The notes: generated by a model not told the origin, from the letters alone. A stretch of DNA of 64,000 nt from Muricauda sp. MAR_2010_75 (GCF_000745185.1 NZ_JQNJ01000001.1:2317501-2381500); one strand, 5' to 3'; shown: positions 1-9,562, numbered from the stretch's first letter. Program-made: numbers and translations.

Positions 1-536
1 CCTTGGATGAGGTTTCTTTGTCATTTTCGGACCTAAATGCAATTGCTATCAGTAAAGGACCTGGTTCCTACACTGGGCTTCGTATTGGTGTTTCCGCGGC
101 CAAGGGATTGTGTTTTTCGTTGGATCTGCCTTTGATTTCCGTTCCAACCTTGGAAAGTATGGCCCACCAGGTGCAACTTGGGGAAGGAGAGTTGGCTATT
201 CCGGTTTTGGATGCGCGGCGCATGGAGGTATATTCCGCTGTGTTCAATCATCAGTATAAAGAGATACGGGAGACGCGTGCAGAAATCATTGATGAAAGTT
301 CCTTTGCTGACTACGTTTCCGAGCCTAAAGTTTATGTAGTGGGAAGCGGTGCCGAAAAATGTAAGGATGTTTTAGGGCATTCCAATTTTCAGTTTGATGC
401 ATCCATAGTACCTTCAGCAAAAGAAATGGCCCCTATTGCCTTTGAAAAGTACAAGAAGGGCCAGTGTGAAGATATAGCGTATTTTGAACCGTATTACCTC
501 AAGGATTTCGTGATTCAGTCCAAAAAGAAGCCTTAA
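1..536 (+). CDS. tsaB: TsaB, tRNA threonylcarbamoyladenosine biosynthesis protein (5' partial)
   Basis: TsaB is the inactive Kae1/TsaD-like partner that dimerises with TsaD during synthesis of the t6A modification at position 37 of ANN-decoding tRNAs in the cytoplasm. The reading frame is open to the left edge, so the N-terminal ASKHA segment is missing; about 178 codons remain where the family usually has about 220. The visible family signature is KGPGSYTGLRIG, near residues 18-29 of the remaining part, followed by the helix AAKGLCF. The TTG at base 3 could serve as a start, but it lies inside the conserved fold, so the real start is outside the window. The C-terminus (YFEPYYLKDF) is typical of Bacteroidota TsaB. 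The stop codon overlaps the stop of the convergent mscS gene within a shared TTAA. Confidence 0.92.
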   Translation, partial: LDEVSLSFSDLNAIAISKGPGSYTGLRIGVSAAKGLCFSLDLPLISVPTLESMAHQVQLGEGELAIPVLDARRMEVYSAVFNHQYKEIRETRAEIIDESSFADYVSEPKVYVVGSGAEKCKDVLGHSNFQFDASIVPSAKEMAPIAFEKYKKGQCEDIAYFEPYYLKDFVIQSKKKP

Positions 537-1360
537 TCTTTTGGAGCTTGGTGCATAACCCGTTGTGGGAAAGGAATCTCAATTCCAGCGGCATCAAAAC
601 GTAGTTTTGCCTGTTCGATTACATAAAAGTGCGCTGGCCAAAATACTTCGTTGGCAGCCCAAAAACGCAACGTTAAGTTCACGGAACTATCAGCCAAAGC
701 ACCAACATATACTTCAGGGGCAGGTTCTTTGAGGATATTTTCGTTTTCCGCACAGATTTGAAGCAGAATGTCTTTGGCTTCCTTAATATTGGAACCATAG
801 CCAATGCCCACATCAATCTTGTCCCTTCGGTTATTTTCCATGTTGTAGTTGACAATGTTACCGTTGGATAATTGTCCGTTTGGAATAATGGCCACTTGAT
901 TGCCAAAAGTGTTCAGTTTGGTGTTGAAGATGGAGATTTCCTTCACGGTTCCATCCACACCTTGGGCCGATATCCAATCCCCAACTTTAAAAGGTTTAAA
1001 GATGAGAATGAGAACCCCTCCGGCAAAATTGGCCAAGGAACCCTGTAAAGCCAGACCAATGGCCAAACCGGCAGCACCTACAATGGCTACCAAGGATGAG
1101 GTTTTTACACCCAATTGGGTAATTACAAGCACAAAGAGCAATGCTTTTAATGCTATACTGAAAAAGCTTTGCAAGAAGGTTTCCAAGGTTTCATCATAAT
1201 CCTTTTTCTCAAAAAACCGCCTGATGAGTTTGTTTATGAACCGAATGATCCACAAACCAATGAAAAAGGTAAGGACAGCCAAAACCAGATTGGGCAAAAC
1301 CCCAATGGCCAATTCAACACCTCTGTCAATATACTCTTGGTAATTTTTAATTTCGTCCAT
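533..1360 (-). CDS. mscS: Small-conductance mechanosensitive channel, MscS family
   Basis: Inner-membrane channel that opens under membrane tension and releases solutes on hypo-osmotic shock. The protein is about 275 residues, close to E. coli MscS (286). Hydrophobic segments lie near residues 18-40, 62-84 and 88-122. The third contains the glycine/alanine-rich pore helix (GAAGLAIGLALQGSLANFA) typical of MscS TM3, followed by FKVGDWI, the start of the cytoplasmic beta domain. I chose the ATG at 1360; an in-frame GTG at 1378 would add six residues (MKQNII) and cannot be excluded. It converges with tsaB and the two stop codons overlap. No partner protein is nearby. Confidence 0.93.
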   Translation of the reverse strand: MDEIKNYQEYIDRGVELAIGVLPNLVLAVLTFFIGLWIIRFINKLIRRFFEKKDYDETLETFLQSFFSIALKALLFVLVITQLGVKTSSLVAIVGAAGLAIGLALQGSLANFAGGVLILIFKPFKVGDWISAQGVDGTVKEISIFNTKLNTFGNQVAIIPNGQLSNGNIVNYNMENNRRDKIDVGIGYGSNIKEAKDILLQICAENENILKEPAPEVYVGALADSSVNLTLRFWAANEVFWPAHFYVIEQAKLRFDAAGIEIPFPQRVMHQAPKD

Positions 1361-1439
1361 AATTATGTTTTGTTTCACGACAACCTAATTGAAAAATTTA
1401 TAATATTCAAGAATGCCCTTTTTAAACAAATGTTAACCT

Positions 1440-3554
1440 TTATTTGAAGGATTTGATTTGCTCTAAAATCTCCTCTGAAGTGGTCACGGGCAATTTGCAG
1501 GTTCCTTCAATACATACATAGGCCAAAGTTTCACCATCAACATGTCTATTTTCCAAAAGTTCAAGATTTCCTTCTTGTTCGGACCCCACCAAAATGCTGT
1601 TTGGCAGATAATTGCTGGCTACTTTCTTGCCCAAGGCTTTATGATCCTCACCGACAAGGGCTATTTCAAAGAAGTTTTGGTTTTCATACAAAACCACGTG
1701 CAACCAATTGGCAAAACCTTGTGCACTGGTGTCAAAATCTTTTTGCACATTTAGAACCATTTGCTTGGCAATATCCCCATAACCTTCTTTTGGATACAGT
1801 TTATGAAATTTGAGAAGGTTTTTGGCCATGATGGAATTGGAGGCCGAAATAACATTGTCACTGGTTTCAATACTTCTGCGTATCAGCGAATGGTCTTCAT
1901 CCGAAGTAAAGAAGAACATGCCGGATTCCTTGTCTTTAAAATGGACCTTGGTGTAATCCAACAATTTTTTGGAGTGATTGAGCCATTTCTCATCAAAAGT
2001 TACCTCATAAAGGGCCAAATACGCCTCAATTACGGAAGCATAATCCTCTAAAAAGGCATTTATGCTACTTTTCCCCTCTTTATGGTTCCTAAAGAGCGAA
2101 TAATCATCCTTGATCATTTCCGATTCAATGAATTTGGCATTTTTAAGGGCCATTTCCAGATAGGTATCGTTGCCCAAATAACGATAAGCGTCCACCAAGC
2201 CCTTTAACATCAATCCATTCCAGGAGGTCAATATTTTATCATCCAACCTGGGTTTGGAACGTTTTTCCCTTTCAGTTTTCAAGATATTCAAGGCATTGTC
2301 CATTTTGGTTTTCAGCTCTGCAACCGAAATATTGAATTTTTCTGCAATTTCCTCATCCGGTTTGTCCTTGATGAGCACATAATTCCCTTCTTCCCACAAG
2401 CCATAGGAATTAATGTTGAAATACGCTTCAAAAATGCTATAATCCTCTGCTAAGAGCTGCTTTAATTCTTCCTTTGTCCAGACATAATAGGCGCCTTCTT
2501 CCAATTCGCCTTCTTCGTTCAGGCTATCCGCATCCAAAGACGAATAAAAACCTCCGTTTTCATCCCAAAGTTCTTCTTGTACAAAACCAACGGTCTCATC
2601 CACCACCTCTTTGTACATTTCATTTTTGGTGACAGCATAGGCTTTGGCGTACAGACTGGCCAATTGCCCATTGTCATAGAGCATTTTCTCAAAATGGGGT
2701 ACATGCCATGTCGTGTCCACCGCATATCTGGAAAATCCCCCGCCCACATGGTCATAGACACCTCCGTAGGCCATTCTTCGAAGTGTGGTGTTTACCTGCT
2801 CCAAGAGCTCAGGTTTGTTGTTTGCAGTGGCATAGTGCAGCAGAAAATCCCAATTGTTGGGCATCATAAATTTTGGGGCACGTTTGTATCCGCCCAAAAA
2901 AGAATCGAAATATTGCGACCAGTTACTCACTGCGGCATCCAATTGGTCCAGACTGTACAAATCAGATTCCGAAGCATTTTCAACTAGATTGATGGCGTGG
3001 ATACCATTGGCAAGGTCAGCGGCATATTGTGTGACCCTGGATTTGTCGTTTTTGTAGAGTTCTGTAAGTTGTTGGAGGGATTTTATCCAATTATCTTTGG
3101 GAACGTAGGTGGCGCCCCAGAATGGTCTTCCATCGGGCAGTGCCACAATGTTGAGGGGCCATCCACCGTTGCCGGACATCATTTGGATGGCATCCATATA
3201 GATTTGGTCCACATCGGGTCGCTCCTCACGATCTATTTTAATGTTGATGAAGTTCTCGTTCATTAGTTGGGCCACTTCTTCATCCTCAAAGCATTCCTTT
3301 TCCATGACATGGCACCAATGACAGGCGGCGTAACCAATGCTGATGAGCAAGGGTTTATCTTCTTTTTGGGCACGTTCCAAAACTTCTGGGTGCCACGCTT
3401 CCCAATTCACGGGATTGTGGGCATGTTGCAATAGGTACGGACTGGTCTCGTTGATTAGGGCGTTGGTATGTTTGTGGGTCACTTTGTCGGATTTTTGCTT
3501 ACAACCAAAGAAGAAAAAGGGTAAAACCAATACAATGGCGATTCTTTTTAGCAT
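1440..3554 (-). CDS. DUF255 thioredoxin-domain lipoprotein (YyaL/SPATA20 family)
   Basis: Large protein of about 704 residues related to bacterial YyaL and mammalian SPATA20: an N-terminal thioredoxin-like DUF255 domain followed by an alpha/alpha toroid like those of N-acylglucosamine 2-epimerases and six-hairpin glycosidases. The biochemical role of the family is not settled. In this numbering the lipobox FFGC ends at Cys18, so the mature protein is probably lipid-anchored in the envelope. The thioredoxin-like motif CHWC sits at residues 78-81, within the conserved block [15 protein letters not shown]. The toroid follows from about residue 190 (repeated [18 protein letters not shown] blocks). 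An in-frame ATG at 3572 and a longer frame to 3587 exist, but the longer one runs into the dodecin terminator, so I prefer 3554, which gives a clean lipoprotein signal. A secreted lipoprotein form is notable, since many homologues are cytosolic. Confidence 0.88.
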   Translation of the reverse strand: MLKRIAIVLVLPFFFFGCKQKSDKVTHKHTNALINETSPYLLQHAHNPVNWEAWHPEVLERAQKEDKPLLISIGYAACHWCHVMEKECFEDEEVAQLMNENFINIKIDREERPDVDQIYMDAIQMMSGNGGWPLNIVALPDGRPFWGATYVPKDNWIKSLQQLTELYKNDKSRVTQYAADLANGIHAINLVENASESDLYSLDQLDAAVSNWSQYFDSFLGGYKRAPKFMMPNNWDFLLHYATANNKPELLEQVNTTLRRMAYGGVYDHVGGGFSRYAVDTTWHVPHFEKMLYDNGQLASLYAKAYAVTKNEMYKEVVDETVGFVQEELWDENGGFYSSLDADSLNEEGELEEGAYYVWTKEELKQLLAEDYSIFEAYFNINSYGLWEEGNYVLIKDKPDEEIAEKFNISVAELKTKMDNALNILKTEREKRSKPRLDDKILTSWNGLMLKGLVDAYRYLGNDTYLEMALKNAKFIESEMIKDDYSLFRNHKEGKSSINAFLEDYASVIEAYLALYEVTFDEKWLNHSKKLLDYTKVHFKDKESGMFFFTSDEDHSLIRRSIETSDNVISASNSIMAKNLLKFHKLYPKEGYGDIAKQMVLNVQKDFDTSAQGFANWLHVVLYENQNFFEIALVGEDHKALGKKVASNYLPNSILVGSEQEGNLELLENRHVDGETLAYVCIEGTCKLPVTTSEEILEQIKSFK

Positions 3555-3572
3555 AGGATTCTTTTTGAACAT

Positions 3573-3597
3573 AAAAAAAGCGCCCATTTCGGGCGCT
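3573..3597 (-). terminator. Rho-independent terminator of the dodecin gene
   Basis: On the minus strand, stem AGCGCCC / GGGCGCT (arms 3591-3597 and 3579-3585, five-base loop) is followed by an uninterrupted T run (the A run at 3573-3579). It lies just after the dodecin stop and just before the DUF255 gene start, separating the two transcripts. Confidence 0.88.
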
Positions 3598-3619
3598 ATT
3601 TGGTAAATTGCCCTTAGGG

Positions 3620-3820
3620 TTATTGCACCTCAAAGGTAATTTTAACGTTGACTCTATAATTATCGATTTTTCCGTCCTTAACCGTGGCACTTTGCTCGTT
3701 GATATAGACGGAACGAATATTCTTCACCGATTTAGTAGCCTGGTCCAATGCATTTTTGGTTGCATCTTCCCAACTTTTATCGGAATTTGCTAATACTTCA
3801 ATTACTTTTAAAACTGCCAT
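3620..3820 (-). CDS. Dodecin family protein lacking the usual flavin-stacking Trp
   Basis: A 66-residue protein with the dodecin layout: a first beta strand (KVIEVLANS), a helix starting SWEDATKNALDQA, then two long strands ending KITFEV. Dodecins form hollow dodecamers that store flavins, or in some subfamilies bind other ligands. By eye alignment with archaeal and mycobacterial dodecins recalled from memory, the Trp that sandwiches the isoalloxazine ring corresponds to a Ser here (NIRSVYI), and the flavin-contacting Gln to an Arg (NYRVNVK). Flavin binding is therefore doubtful. The gene is monocistronic, with its own terminator, and lies downstream of the NifU-like gene on the same strand. 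Confidence 0.88.
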   Translation of the reverse strand: MAVLKVIEVLANSDKSWEDATKNALDQATKSVKNIRSVYINEQSATVKDGKIDNYRVNVKITFEVQ

Positions 3821-3860
3821 GGGTAGTGATTTTTAAATTTATTCAATTTAACAAAAATTG

Positions 3861-3874
3861 ACCACAATTGTGGT
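3861..3874 (-). other. 14-base perfect palindrome, possible weak terminator or operator
   Basis: ACCACAATTGTGGT is a perfect palindrome between the NifU-like gene and dodecin. Read on the minus strand it is a five-base-pair stem with an AATT loop, followed by CAATTTTTGTT, so it may be a weak terminator of the NifU-like gene. It also sits about 40 bases upstream of the dodecin start and could be an operator. The sequence does not decide between the two. Confidence 0.4.
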
Positions 3875-3890
3875 AAGAATACCTTAAAAA

Positions 3891-4787
3891 TCAGCCGTTG
3901 AGCGCCACAACTTCCCGGATTTTGTCCCCCATCATATTCTTCAACATGGTCTCGATACCATTTTTAAGGGTAAAGGTGGAAGAAGGACAACCACTGCACG
4001 CACCTTGAAGGATGACACTTACCGTTCGGCTCTCTTCTTCATACGATTGGAACATGATGTTTCCACCATCGCTGGCAACCGCTGGCTTTACGTATTCTTC
4101 CAATATGTCGATAATCTGTTGTGAAGTGTCATCATACTGGGTCCGGGCAGCATTTTGATCGGCATTTTCCTTTGTTTTTTGAATGGCCTCAGCAGAAATT
4201 ACTTCCTTGCCATCCCCTAAAAAGTCCCGGATAAACTCGCGGAGTTGCATGGTGATTTCTTCCCAATCGGCAACTTCGTATTTTATGACGGAAACATAAT
4301 TCTCATCAAAAAAGACCTCTTTCACAAAAGGAAATTGAAAAAGTTCCCGCGCTAAAGGGGAATCTTTGGCCTCATCAATATTTTTAAACTCGAACGTTGT
4401 GGGTACAAGGCGTTTGTTGCTAACAAACTTCATCGCTGCTGGATTGGGCGTTACCTCCGCATAAACGGTGACGGGCTCTTTTTTCTGGGTCAATTCTTCA
4501 TGTACCACTGGTTCCCCAGCATTAAGGTATTCCACCAATTGTTGGGCCACTTCATCCTTAACATCATCCCACTCTACAATGTCATAGCGCTCCAGAGCAA
4601 TGAAGTTTCCGGAAATGTAGACCGTTTTAATAAATGGAAGATAGAAGAGTTGTTGTGCCAAGGGAGAATCCTTGGCTTCATCTATGTTTTTGTATTCGTA
4701 ATTGCCCTTGACCAAGAAATGGTTGGCTTCCAATTTAATGATCTTTGGGTTGTTTGTGGCAACTATGGTGATGTTGTATTCTTTCAT
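3891..4787 (-). CDS. NifU family Fe-S carrier with duplicated Nfu N-domain
   Basis: About 298 residues. Two consecutive Nfu_N-type domains (about residues 3-90 and 105-195) share the phrase FKNIDEAKDSPLA and similar flanking strands, showing an internal duplication. They are followed by a C-terminal NifU domain (about 220-298) with ACSGCPSS, whose CxxC binds a bridging Fe-S cluster in Nfu dimers. The likely job is carrying Fe-S clusters to cytoplasmic apoproteins. I used the ATG at 4787 rather than the TTG at 4814, because the family begins at the beta strand (KEYNITIVA) and because a well-formed promoter at 4803-4834 places the transcription start between the two. The gene is read alone, divergent from the PorP/SprF gene. 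Confidence 0.92.
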   Translation of the reverse strand: MKEYNITIVATNNPKIIKLEANHFLVKGNYEYKNIDEAKDSPLAQQLFYLPFIKTVYISGNFIALERYDIVEWDDVKDEVAQQLVEYLNAGEPVVHEELTQKKEPVTVYAEVTPNPAAMKFVSNKRLVPTTFEFKNIDEAKDSPLARELFQFPFVKEVFFDENYVSVIKYEVADWEEITMQLREFIRDFLGDGKEVISAEAIQKTKENADQNAARTQYDDTSQQIIDILEEYVKPAVASDGGNIMFQSYEEESRTVSVILQGACSGCPSSTFTLKNGIETMLKNMMGDKIREVVALNG

Positions 4788-4802
4788 GGCAAATCTTTCC
4801 TG

Positions 4803-4834
4803 CAAAAGTACCAATAGTTAGGTTGTGTTGCAAA
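4803..4834 (-). promoter_or_regulatory. Bacteroidota-type promoter of the NifU-like gene
   Basis: On the minus strand a -33 TTTG (4831-4834) is followed by a 20-base spacer and a perfect -7 TACTTTTG (4803-4810), matching TTTG-N19-21-TAnnTTTG. The predicted start of transcription, near 4797, lies about ten bases before the ATG at 4787. Confidence 0.75.
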
Positions 4835-4913
4835 AAATATAATAATGTACAGTATCCACCGTTATTTTAATGTTTAATTATATTTAAACCTCATTTTAGC
4901 CCAAAATCGTCAC

Positions 4914-5909
4914 ATGAGACGCTACCTAACCCCAATCATCATCAGCCTGTTTTTTGGGCTAGCAGCCAAGGCACAAGAAGGTATCCCGGTTTATTTTGAT
5001 TATCTCGCGGACAACTATTATTTGGTATATCCATCCATGGCGGGTATTGCCGAGGGAACCAAAATACGCCTTACGGCCAGAAAGCAATGGTTTAATGTGG
5101 ATGAAGCGCCCAGTTTGCAAACGTTCAACATAAATTCCAGAGTGGGTTCACGAAGTGGTGTTGGCGGGATTATCTTCAATGATGCCAATGGCTATCACTC
5201 CCAAACCGGTTTTAAGGCCACTTATGCGCATCACTTACAATTGGCCGGGGATTTTAGGACACTGAACCAATTGTCCTTTGGTTTGAGTGCTGGGGTGATA
5301 TTGAGCAGTTTGGACGAAACTGAGTTTAGATCGGTTATTCCCGACCCGGTGATTACGGGGGTAAAGAATACCACAAGTTATTTTAATGTTGACCTAGGGG
5401 CATCCTACAATCTTTTCGAATTTTATGCCCATGCCGCAATCTTGAATATTTTGGGTAGTGGTCGAGATTTGTATACCGCTGCGGAATTTGACAATTTAAG
5501 GAGGTATTTATTGTCCGTAGGGTATGTTTTTGGAAGGAGCACCCGAATTGAACCTTCCATCTTGTTCCAGATGACCGATTTTACCAAAGAAAAGACCATC
5601 GACTTGAATGCCAAAGTGTATAAAGATGTAAGTTTTGGGACCATTTGGGCCGGATTGTCGTACCGAAGAAGTTTTGATGGTGCCCAATTTCAGACCAACG
5701 GTGGTTTTGGGGAACAGCGATTGCAGTTGTTCACTCCAATTATCGGTGTAAATGTGAACCGGTTTTTATTCTCTTATAATTATTCTTACCAATCTGGTGA
5801 TATTCGTTTTGATAATGGTGGTTTCCATCAGATTACTTTGGGATATGACTTTGGGCAAAGTGATCAAGGTAAACGATACGACTGTTACTGTCCGGCGGCC
5901 AATAACTAA
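4914..5909 (+). CDS. PorP/SprF family type IX secretion membrane protein
   Basis: A 331-residue outer-membrane barrel protein with a signal peptide ending AKAQ (about residue 20). The conserved start of the mature region, around YFDYLADNYYLVYPSMAGI, and the later block GVGGIIFNDANGYHS are typical of PorP/SprF proteins. These associate with the type IX secretion and gliding machinery and with secreted type B substrates. Most genomes carry many paralogues, each usually next to its own adhesin. This copy has no adhesin gene beside it, unlike the second paralogue at 17557-18552. The C-terminus contains an unusual CYCP motif (YDCYCPAANN). Confidence 0.88.
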   Translation: MRRYLTPIIISLFFGLAAKAQEGIPVYFDYLADNYYLVYPSMAGIAEGTKIRLTARKQWFNVDEAPSLQTFNINSRVGSRSGVGGIIFNDANGYHSQTGFKATYAHHLQLAGDFRTLNQLSFGLSAGVILSSLDETEFRSVIPDPVITGVKNTTSYFNVDLGASYNLFEFYAHAAILNILGSGRDLYTAAEFDNLRRYLLSVGYVFGRSTRIEPSILFQMTDFTKEKTIDLNAKVYKDVSFGTIWAGLSYRRSFDGAQFQTNGGFGEQRLQLFTPIIGVNVNRFLFSYNYSYQSGDIRFDNGGFHQITLGYDFGQSDQGKRYDCYCPAANN

Positions 5910-5942
5910 AAATGGCCTATCGGTTTAGGATAGACCATTTTT
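5908..5942. terminator. Bidirectional terminator between convergent genes
   Basis: AAAAATGG-CCTATC pairs with GATAG-ACCATTTTT around a short loop, with one mismatch. The arms end in A and T runs on opposite sides, so it works in both directions. It lies between the PorP/SprF gene and the convergent vWA gene. Confidence 0.8.
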
Positions 5943-5967
5943 CACTGTTCAGCACTATGACTTAAGC

Positions 5968-7137
5968 CTAATCCCAAGTATAGTTCTTTTTGGAAGCCTG
6001 AGTTTTAATCGCGCTCAGCAAGGCATTTTCCAACTCCCCTGTTTCTTCTTTTTGATGTTCGGCAATATAGGCCTCACGTTTGGCATTCAGTTCCTGGATT
6101 TCTTTTTGAATTTTTTCGCGCTCTGCTTTTTTCTCATTCACATAGTTCTTGATTTCGCTTTCAGATTTCCCTTTAAGCGCTGGAGGAAGTTCTTCTTCTT
6201 TCAATTCCAAAATAATTTCCTCGTCTTCCTCAACCGCATCCACCAAATCCCATTGCGAATTCTTGTATAATCGTGAACTTTTGCTCACCGAGCGTTTTAC
6301 AGCTACTGCGGCCTCCATTTCGGCAGCATTGCCGTCCTGTGCACTTTGCATTGCCTTTTTTTGTCTGCCCAAGCTTCCATAAGAAATATAGGTGTTGTTC
6401 AATTTTGAGTTCAAACGGATGATGACATCATCGTATGGGGTAGCAATATGCACCACTTGCCGGTTATGGTCAATGGCCATATAATCCCCTCCGGTCAATG
6501 TGGCGCCATTTTTCCACTTTGTGGAAATACCTTGCTCGTAATTGCCGCAGAAGATGGTGTTGACAATGACATCCTTTTCCTTGGCATTATAGGCCGCATC
6601 CTTATAGTTCAGCTTACCTTGGGTGAAAGGCTCGTTTCCAGCAATGAAAATCATCTTAAGGTCATCGGCATTTTTGCCCCAATCCAACTGCTTCAAAGAG
6701 GTTTGGATTACCTCACCACAATATTCTTCACCACCGTTCGTGGTCAAGGAGAACAATTTTTCGGAAATCTCATCCAAATCATTGCTGAACCCTAGGACCT
6801 GTCTTATGTAACCTTCTCTGGAAGATAAGTTGTCGTTTCCATATTCATAAAGGGCAATCTGAAGTGAAGGTCTGCTATCGTTTCCGCATTTGGCATGGGT
6901 AAATTCATTTACAATGTCCCAAAGTTGGGCCTTGGCCTGATTGATAAGACCGTCCATGCTATTGCTGGTGTCCAGCAACAGGGCGATCTTTACATATTGC
7001 TTGGCTGGTTTTTCAACAATGGATTTTGCGATCAAGGTGGTGTTCGCAGGTTCTTTGATCTTAAGATTACAGCCGTAGGATGTTCCTACCACCGTTATAA
7101 AAAGTACTGTTCCGAATAGATGTTTCAAATATTTCAT
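5968..7137 (-). CDS. von Willebrand factor A domain lipoprotein
   Basis: A 389-residue exported protein. The N-terminus is a signal sequence with a possible lipobox (SYGC, Cys23). The vWA domain follows, with a MIDAS motif DTSNS at residues 56-60 for divalent-cation-dependent ligand binding. The C-terminal third (about 270-375) is highly charged and probably coiled coil (repeated KEEELPP, EKIQKEIQELNAKREAYIAEHQKEE). The family is common in Bacteroidota, with no fixed function; binding to other envelope proteins is the general expectation. It is convergent with the PorP/SprF gene and divergent from the sensor kinase at 7346. Confidence 0.8.
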   Translation of the reverse strand: MKYLKHLFGTVLFITVVGTSYGCNLKIKEPANTTLIAKSIVEKPAKQYVKIALLLDTSNSMDGLINQAKAQLWDIVNEFTHAKCGNDSRPSLQIALYEYGNDNLSSREGYIRQVLGFSNDLDEISEKLFSLTTNGGEEYCGEVIQTSLKQLDWGKNADDLKMIFIAGNEPFTQGKLNYKDAAYNAKEKDVIVNTIFCGNYEQGISTKWKNGATLTGGDYMAIDHNRQVVHIATPYDDVIIRLNSKLNNTYISYGSLGRQKKAMQSAQDGNAAEMEAAVAVKRSVSKSSRLYKNSQWDLVDAVEEDEEIILELKEEELPPALKGKSESEIKNYVNEKKAEREKIQKEIQELNAKREAYIAEHQKEETGELENALLSAIKTQASKKNYTWD

Positions 7138-7345
7138 GATTCTTTTTTTTACAATGATGCCCTAAAAGTAGGAGCAACATTTTTCAATAAAAATCCAAAA
7201 TGAGGGAACGGTCACCTTTAATGAGTGTGCGACGCAAATGGATGTGTAAAAGCATAAAAAAGAGGATTTTTCGCCCATTTTTTGCGCCAACACCATTTTT
7301 TAATACGCTTGGGATGAACTAAGTTTACTTGGTATTACTTTGTAA

Positions 7346-9562
7346 ATGATCAAAAAAGCACACATACTATTTCTTCTGTTGGTGATCTCAACAATGGGTC
7401 ATGCCCAAGTGGGCAATGCCCGGAATGAAATTGAAATTGAAGGCTCCGTGAAGGGAAAGGAAAATTTCTCCCCAATTTCGGGGGTGCAGGTCTCCACAGA
7501 TCATGGCAGATATACTAGAACCGATGCATTGGGCGAGTTTACCATCAAAGCTGCCATTGGGGACATGCTCATTTTTGAGAGTCCTGAGTTTGAAACCGTA
7601 CGGCATCGCATCCGGTCCAATGAAGATGTAGATGTTTTGGTAGAGGGATATGCCGTTTCAAGAACAGCAAGAAAAGAGAAAAGGTCAGTTTCTGGTACTA
7701 GAGCAGATATTAGTGACCATCGGCGATTTTTGGACTCTGCCAATAGCTACAAAAAAACGAACCTGGAAAAAAGTATCGATTTTATTGCCCGGTCCATGGA
7801 GCCTTTGGGCGCATTGGGCAACAAAGTCGAACTGTCCGAATCATTGAGCACTTTGGGAGAAGTCTATATGTACCACAAACAATACGATCTGGCCATTGCC
7901 AATTTTAAGGATGCCCTTGCGGCCAGACCTTCCAACAAAACAAGGCTCTTATTGGGAAAAGCCTACATATTGAATGGGGATTTTGAAGATGCAGAGTCCA
8001 CATTATCCCCTTTATTGGACATAAAAAATATGGTGCCCTACCAGCGTGTTGAACTTTATGAAGCATTGGGTGATGCCCATAAAGGCCTATCCAATCCAAA
8101 AAAAGCCCAAGATTTTTATCGGGAAGGGCTTCAAGTGGCCGAGAAGAACCAAATATCGCCCAAAGTCATCGACTTAAATTCAAAAATAGCCGAAACCTAT
8201 GCCAGTGAAAATAGGGTGGTCGAGGCAGAGGGTTTTTATCAAAATAGCCTTAACCTCTCAAGACAGGTCGCGCCGGAGCGATTAATTCAGGAAAGTGAAC
8301 GTGTAGCGGATTTCTACAATCAAAAGAACCGGTATGAGGATGAGATTCAATTGCGCAAAAAAAGTTTGAACGAACTCCAGCAACTGCCACAGTCCAAAGT
8401 AAGTACAGAGAGTCGTGGATTTTCAGGGGCAGATACCATTACGTCCCAGCGTATCAACTATAAGATCGCCAGTGCCTATATCGCACAGGACAAATTGGAC
8501 GAAGCCATACCCTATTTGGAAAAAAGTATCGTGGAAGCTGATCAAGAGGACGATTTGGTGGTGCAAAAGGATGCCACCCGAAAACTCTCCGAAGTCTACC
8601 GCTACAAAGGGGATTTCTCCAAGGCATTGGAATCCTATCAAGATTATGTGGCTGTGGTAGACAGTCTCTATATCCGAAAAGAACAGGAAATTTCGCAGGC
8701 CGCTCGATTCAATCGAGAGATTGCCAACACCCAAAACCGGATTTCCAGTTTGGAGCAAGAACGCGAACTTTCCCAAAGCAAGTACAGTTTGGCGGTTACG
8801 GAACAGCAACTGTTCGAGGAGACCAGCAAGCGACAAAAATGGATCATTTATTCCTTGATTTTTGGAATCCTCCTCACCGCGCTGACTGCTTTTCTATACT
8901 ATCGGACCAGCAAGCAGCAGAAGCTGGCCAATAATCTTCTGGCATTGAAGTCATTGCGTACCCAAATGAACCCACATTTTATCTTTAATGCGCTCAATTC
9001 GGTGAACAACTATATTGCCAAGAACGATGAGCGCAGCGCCAATCGATTTTTGAGCGAATTCTCGGTTTTGATGCGCAGTGTGTTGGAGAATTCAGAAGAA
9101 GATTTTATACCGCTCTCCAAAGAATTGGAATTGCTGGAACTGTATGTGAAATTGGAGCATTCTCGTTTTTCGGATAAGTTTGATTACCACATTGAGGTGG
9201 ATAAACAGGTGGATGTGGATGCGTTTCAAATTCCACCCATGTTGCTGCAACCCTACATAGAAAATGCCATTTGGCACGGATTGCGGTACAAGGAAGAAAA
9301 AGGATTCCTGAAAATAGCCTTGCAGCAGCTTACACCAAATTTATTGGAAATTACCATTGCCGATAACGGCATTGGCAGGAAAAGGTCAGCCGAACTGAAG
9401 ACCCAGAATCAGAAGAAACAAAAATCAAAAGGAATGGGAAACATCAAAAAACGTATTCAAATCCTTAATGACATGTATAAAAACAAGGTGGAGGTGTCCA
9501 TTTCAAACCTAAATGAGGACCAAACCGGGACCAAAGTGACCTTAAAGCTAAAAAGAGACTAA
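7346..9562 (+). CDS. TPR-containing LytS-type sensor histidine kinase
   Basis: A 738-residue membrane kinase. In order: signal peptide (to about residue 20, GHAQ); a carboxypeptidase regulatory-like beta sandwich (about 30-105, with TRTDALGEFTI); tetratricopeptide repeats (about 120-430); coiled coil; one transmembrane helix (about 503-523); and a His_kinase domain. The phospho-accepting His544 is in QMNPHFIFNALNS, and the ATP-binding N-box is ENAIWHG with DNGIGRKRS. The regulatory-like domain and TPR array are periplasmic, so the sensor probably binds a protein or peptide rather than a small molecule. The stop codon shares one base with the start of the response regulator (TAATG), showing translational coupling and a dedicated pair. 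Confidence 0.92.
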   Translation: MIKKAHILFLLLVISTMGHAQVGNARNEIEIEGSVKGKENFSPISGVQVSTDHGRYTRTDALGEFTIKAAIGDMLIFESPEFETVRHRIRSNEDVDVLVEGYAVSRTARKEKRSVSGTRADISDHRRFLDSANSYKKTNLEKSIDFIARSMEPLGALGNKVELSESLSTLGEVYMYHKQYDLAIANFKDALAARPSNKTRLLLGKAYILNGDFEDAESTLSPLLDIKNMVPYQRVELYEALGDAHKGLSNPKKAQDFYREGLQVAEKNQISPKVIDLNSKIAETYASENRVVEAEGFYQNSLNLSRQVAPERLIQESERVADFYNQKNRYEDEIQLRKKSLNELQQLPQSKVSTESRGFSGADTITSQRINYKIASAYIAQDKLDEAIPYLEKSIVEADQEDDLVVQKDATRKLSEVYRYKGDFSKALESYQDYVAVVDSLYIRKEQEISQAARFNREIANTQNRISSLEQERELSQSKYSLAVTEQQLFEETSKRQKWIIYSLIFGILLTALTAFLYYRTSKQQKLANNLLALKSLRTQMNPHFIFNALNSVNNYIAKNDERSANRFLSEFSVLMRSVLENSEEDFIPLSKELELLELYVKLEHSRFSDKFDYHIEVDKQVDVDAFQIPPMLLQPYIENAIWHGLRYKEEKGFLKIALQQLTPNLLEITIADNGIGRKRSAELKTQNQKKQKSKGMGNIKKRIQILNDMYKNKVEVSISNLNEDQTGTKVTLKLKRD

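Noticed and set aside
533..536. Overlapping stop codons of tsaB and mscS as a possible frameshift
   Set aside because: Both proteins end at normal lengths; a shared TTAA is a usual compact convergent arrangement, also seen for the TonB receptor and mutS near 36585.
3631..3638. A -7 match (TACCTTTG on the minus strand) before the DUF255 gene
   Set aside because: It lies in conserved dodecin coding sequence, lacks a -33 element and stands upstream of the dodecin terminator.
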